Assembly: GCA_017466405.1 (NCBI GenBank)
Contig: JAFTUF010000005.1
Coordinates: forward strand, 1 to 34,327
Reading direction: 5' to 3'
Origin: Bacteroidales bacterium
GTDB taxonomy: Bacteria > Bacteroidota > Bacteroidia > Bacteroidales > F082
DNA length: 34,327 nt
The position numbers were made by a program, and so were the translations under genes. Under the pieces are notes generated by a model. That model was not told the origin of the DNA. It ran no database searches and saw nothing but the letters and a program-made list of their open reading frames with translations. Positions 31,285-34,327 of the stretch are shown here, piece after piece. Numbering within the stretch: position 1 is the stretch's first letter; the number at the start of each line of letters is the position of its first letter.

Positions 31285-32283
31285 TTAGATTTTGTCGTTA
31301 GAACCAAGGACGTTAACAATCTTATGCATGTAGAGTTCTTTCATGCTTGCGCGTGCTGGTCCTAAATATTTACGAGGATCGAATTCTGCAGGTTTCTCTG
31401 CCAATGCCTTACGTACTGCCGCTGTCATAGCGAGACGGCTGTCGGAGTCGATATTGATTTTGCATACTGCAGATTTAGCTGCTTTACGGAGTTGTTCTTC
31501 TGGGATACCAACTGCTGCCACCATCTTACCGCCGTATTTGTTGATTGTGTCAACGTCATCTTGTGGTACTGATGATGAGCCGTGGAGAACGATTGGGAAT
31601 CCTGGGAGTTCTTTTTCGATAGCTTCCAACACGTCGAATGCGAGTGGTGGAGGGAGGAGACGTCCTGTTTCAGGATCGACGGTACATTGTTCCGGAGTGA
31701 ATTTATATGCTCCGTGTGATGTTCCTATAGAAATTGCCAAAGAGTCGCAGCCTGTCTTAGTGACGAAATCTACTACTTCTTCAGGTTTCGTATAGTGACT
31801 TTCTTCAGCGCTCACTTCGTCTTCGACGCCTGCCAAGACACCGAGTTCGCCTTCTACTGTCACGTCAAATTGATGTGCGTATTCAACGACTTTCTTTGTC
31901 AAAGCTACGTTTTCGTCGTATGGAAGATGTGAACCGTCAATCATAACTGATGAGAATCCCATGTCGATACATGACTTGCATGTCTCGAAACTGTCGCCAT
32001 GGTCGAGGTGAAGCACGATTTCTGGTTTTGCGCAGCCTAATTCCTTTGCGTACTCGACAGCGCCTTCTGCCATATAACGAAGTAATGTCTGGTTAGCATA
32101 GTCACGAGCTCCTCGAGAGACTTGCAAGATAACTGGAGATTTTGTTTCTACAGCTGCCATAATGATAGCTTGAAGTTGTTCCATGTTGTTGAAATTAAAA
32201 GCTGGGATTGCGTATCCGCCTTTGACAGCTTTCTTGAACATCTCGCGGGTGTTCACAAGTCCTAAGGTTTTGTAACTAATCAT
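31285..32283 (-). CDS. fba: Class II fructose-bisphosphate aldolase
   Basis: Interconverts fructose-1,6-bisphosphate with glyceraldehyde-3-phosphate and DHAP in glycolysis and gluconeogenesis. The 332 residues show the metal-site and catalytic motifs LHLDHGDSFE (Asp94, His95), VEGELG (about 143-148), GTSHGAY (His190) and LHGSSSV (His234). Octamer-built repeats lie downstream, and a possible -7 box lies at 32330. The divalent metal is probably zinc, as in the family. Confidence 0.95.
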   Translation of the reverse strand: MISYKTLGLVNTREMFKKAVKGGYAIPAFNFNNMEQLQAIIMAAVETKSPVILQVSRGARDYANQTLLRYMAEGAVEYAKELGCAKPEIVLHLDHGDSFETCKSCIDMGFSSVMIDGSHLPYDENVALTKKVVEYAHQFDVTVEGELGVLAGVEDEVSAEESHYTKPEEVVDFVTKTGCDSLAISIGTSHGAYKFTPEQCTVDPETGRLLPPPLAFDVLEAIEKELPGFPIVLHGSSSVPQDDVDTINKYGGKMVAAVGIPEEQLRKAAKSAVCKINIDSDSRLAMTAAVRKALAEKPAEFDPRKYLGPARASMKELYMHKIVNVLGSNDKI

Positions 32284-32329
32284 AATACGTTATTTATTTG
32301 TTATTAATAATTTTCTTTATTTCTGTATG

Positions 32330-32337
32330 CAAAATTA
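32330..32337 (-). promoter_or_regulatory. Candidate -7 box for the aldolase gene
   Basis: The minus strand reads TAATTTTG, 47 bp upstream of the ATG at 32283, in AT-rich DNA. Confidence 0.35.
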
Positions 32338-32379
32338 AACAATTAAAATTGAAAAATTTCATTTAAACATAAAAATTTA

Positions 32380-33915
32380 CTATCGTAATTTCGACTTGCG
32401 ATTTGACTCCTCGCTGCGTTTGTGAGAAATCATTTCCAAGATACTTTGTGTTTGTTGTGATTCTGGCGTCTCGTCATCTTTTGCCGAAATAAGCAAAAGT
32501 TTATCGCCTTTCTTAAGGAAGAGTTTTCCATTAGGAACGATGTATTTATTCTTACGTTCCACTATCATAACGAGAGTTCCTTCTGGAAGCGGATAGTCTT
32601 TAAGGTAAGCCTCGTTTACAACTACTTCTTGTTGCAGTTTTGTATTTAGTTCTTCTGGAATATCGACGCCGAAGTTCTCAGGACCGTCGTCTTTTACAGT
32701 ACTCAACTTTAGCCAGTTCGCTACTTTAGGTATTGTCATTCCTTGGATGATGAGAGAGGTCAATGTGATAAAGAATACCACATTAAATATCAACGAAGAG
32801 CCTGGCACATTTTCCACCACTGGATAAGTAGCGAATATGATAGGCGCAGCTCCTCTCAATCCGACCCAGGAAACAAATATTTTAGCTCTCCTACCTATTC
32901 CTTTGAATGGCAAGAGACATAAGAACACCGAGAGAGGACGTCCTACGAGAATTACAAACACACCTATTATTAATGCCGGTACAGCTATAGTAAACATCTC
33001 CTTAGGATTGACAAGCAGTCCTAACATCAAGAACATAACTATCTGTACCAACCATGTCGTACCATCCAAGAAAGAGTTGATACTTTTCGTTTCTGCAAGT
33101 TTTGAATTTCCCATCACGATACCAGCGATATAAACAGCAAGGTAGCCGTTGCCATTGAACATATCTGTGAAGGCAAAGATGAAGAATATAAAACTCAACA
33201 TCATGATAGGATACAAAGATTTATTTTGAAGGTTGATGTTATTGATAATCCATACGCATAATCTGCCGAGCAAGAATCCGAATCCAAGGCCAAATCCAAA
33301 TTGCACTAAGAAGTTAAAGATTATTCTCCATGCATTAATATCAGCGTTCTCTCCTCCGTTAATAATCTGTATCATCACTATGGTGAGCATATAAGCCATC
33401 GGGTCATTACTACCGCTCTCGAACTCAAGAAGTGGCTGCAGTTTATTACGCAATCCCATCTTCTGAGATCTAAGTATGTTAAACACCGAAGCCGAGTCGG
33501 TTGACGACATCGTCGCTGCGAGGAGGAGTGCCAGCGTAAGAGGAATCTGAATTACGTGAGAGAAAGCGTGAGAGACTCCATAGATGAACAAGCCCGTAAA
33601 TACTGTTGTAAGGAGTACACCCAAAGTAGATAAGACGATACCTGCACCGAGTATCGGTTTAATATCGGAGAATTTGGTATCCATACCGCCTGTGAACAAG
33701 ATAATGGTGAGGGACACCATACCTATCGTCTGCGCATACTTATAATTATCGAATTTTATTCCTAAGCCATCAACACCTAGAAACATTCCTATAACAAGGA
33801 AAACTAATAAGACAGGAACACCAAATCTTGCACCTGTCTTACTCAACAATATACTAATAAACCAAATAATTGCCCCAAAAAGAAGGACATTTTCTGCTGT
33901 AAAAATGGCGGCCAT
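32380..33915 (-). CDS. K+/H+ antiporter, CPA1 family with C-terminal RCK_C domain
   Basis: Likely exchanges K+ (or Na+) for H+ across the inner membrane, as NhaP2/CvrA proteins do. The 511 residues have about 12 hydrophobic segments in residues 8-400, with family motifs SSTDSASV (137-144) and ESGSNDP (166-172). A cytoplasmic RCK_C-type domain (about 430-480: LPEGTLVMIVERKNKYIVPN...KKGDKLLLIS) could bind a regulatory ligand. The basic tail ends KSKLR. It is probably a single-gene transcript. Confidence 0.92.
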   Translation of the reverse strand: MAAIFTAENVLLFGAIIWFISILLSKTGARFGVPVLLVFLVIGMFLGVDGLGIKFDNYKYAQTIGMVSLTIILFTGGMDTKFSDIKPILGAGIVLSTLGVLLTTVFTGLFIYGVSHAFSHVIQIPLTLALLLAATMSSTDSASVFNILRSQKMGLRNKLQPLLEFESGSNDPMAYMLTIVMIQIINGGENADINAWRIIFNFLVQFGFGLGFGFLLGRLCVWIINNINLQNKSLYPIMMLSFIFFIFAFTDMFNGNGYLAVYIAGIVMGNSKLAETKSINSFLDGTTWLVQIVMFLMLGLLVNPKEMFTIAVPALIIGVFVILVGRPLSVFLCLLPFKGIGRRAKIFVSWVGLRGAAPIIFATYPVVENVPGSSLIFNVVFFITLTSLIIQGMTIPKVANWLKLSTVKDDGPENFGVDIPEELNTKLQQEVVVNEAYLKDYPLPEGTLVMIVERKNKYIVPNGKLFLKKGDKLLLISAKDDETPESQQTQSILEMISHKRSEESNRKSKLR

Positions 33916-33957
33916 AGGATTGATTGTTTTTAGATTAATTCTTTAAAAAGTGTTTTG

Positions 33958-33965
33958 CAAAGATA
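33958..33965 (-). promoter_or_regulatory. -7 box for the antiporter gene
   Basis: The minus strand reads TATCTTTG, 43 bp upstream of the ATG at 33915. No clear -33 box was seen. Confidence 0.5.
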
Positions 33966-34010
33966 ACAAAAAAAACCGAAAAAATCCACTGGTATTTTGT
34001 GTTTTTTGTA

Positions 34011-34044
34011 AAAAAAGAGAGGCTACCATTTCTGGCAGCCTCTC
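34011..34044 (-). terminator. Rho-independent terminator of the right-edge T9SS gene
   Basis: GAGAGGCT and AGCCTCTC form an 8-bp stem with three further pairs inside, followed on the minus strand by a run of T. It lies 30 bp past the stop codon at 34075. Confidence 0.9.
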
Positions 34045-34074
34045 CCGAGTTTTTAGAATCCTCAGATCCTATAT

Positions 34075-34327
34075 TTATTTGACTACTGTCACGCGTTCTA
34101 TTGCTACGCCGTTTTCTGTGACGATGCGTACCATATAAACGCCGCCTTCGTATTCTGACATGTTGATGACCTTGTTGTCTGTCGATACTTCTTGGTCATA
34201 CATCACTTGTCCTAATGCGTTGGTGATGACTATTCTTGTCATGGCTTCTGCGTTGATGTTCAAATCGCCCTGTGTTGGATTTGGATAGATCATCATGCCG
34301 CTTACGCCGTTTTCGTCTATAGCGGTG
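34075..34327 (-). CDS. C-terminal end of a T9SS-sorted protein (cut by the window edge)
   Basis: The frame stays open to the right edge, so only the last 83 or so codons are seen. They form a T9SS type A sorting domain: YPNPTQGDLNI, then IVITNALGQVMYD and VYMVRIVTENG, ending RVTVVK. The approach to the domain (IDENGVSGMMIYPNP) closely matches that of the 1794-residue protein (IDENGANGLMVYPNP). The nature of the N-terminal part is unknown. A terminator follows. Confidence 0.9.
   Translation of the reverse strand, partial: TAIDENGVSGMMIYPNPTQGDLNINAEAMTRIVITNALGQVMYDQEVSTDNKVINMSEYEGGVYMVRIVTENGVAIERVTVVK

Overview
The window looks like a chromosomal segment of an AT-rich member of the Bacteroidota, most likely an uncultured Bacteroidales. 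The evidence is the type IX secretion (T9SS) C-terminal sorting domains, a TonB-dependent receptor with a carboxypeptidase-regulatory N-terminus, Bacteroidota -7 promoter boxes of the TAnnTTTG type, and several exported proteins that begin with Gln after the predicted signal peptidase site. I could not place it in a genus from sequence alone.

Layout. (1) 133-10880: two giant divergent paralogous T9SS-sorted multidomain surface proteins, about 1640 and 1794 residues. The left one has its signal peptide thrown out of frame by a run of eight G. (2) 11002-14557: a lipoprotein of the glutaminyl-peptide cyclotransferase/M28 family and a TonB-dependent receptor. (3) 14731-15243: a seven-copy 74-bp tandem array. 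(4) 15245-18345: a four-gene leftward ECF-sigma operon (sigma factor, one-helix putative anti-sigma, 17-residue beta-solenoid protein, outer-membrane barrel). (5) 18485-21339: DUF2461 protein, two small hypothetical proteins, and an S66 LD-carboxypeptidase that overlaps its convergent neighbour. (6) 21299-27198: tandem-ATPase oligopeptide ABC protein, a T9SS protein with InlB-like repeats, a ComF-family phosphoribosyltransferase, a thioredoxin-like lipoprotein, and a second ECF sigma factor with a four-helix membrane partner. (7) 27443-33915: housekeeping genes, namely nitroreductase, tRNA-Cys(GCA), folB, gltX, mntP, tRNA-Pro(CGG), class II aldolase and a CPA1 K+/H+ antiporter. (8) The C-terminal end of another T9SS protein runs off the right edge.

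How it fits together: much of the coding capacity is for the cell envelope (adhesin-like T9SS cargo, TonB receptor, barrels, lipoproteins), with two ECF systems that probably sense envelope state. A glutaminyl cyclase homologue may modify the N-terminal Gln of the exported proteins.

The most unusual signal is repetitive. Period-7 and period-8 minisatellites sit directly on stop codons at many genes. Related arrays also lie inside three coding sequences: both giant T9SS genes near their sorting domains, and the ABC ATPase. A separate family of roughly 55-bp GAGACG hairpins is dispersed between transcription units and shows compensatory arm changes. Together with the G8 tract, these are the observations I would follow first.
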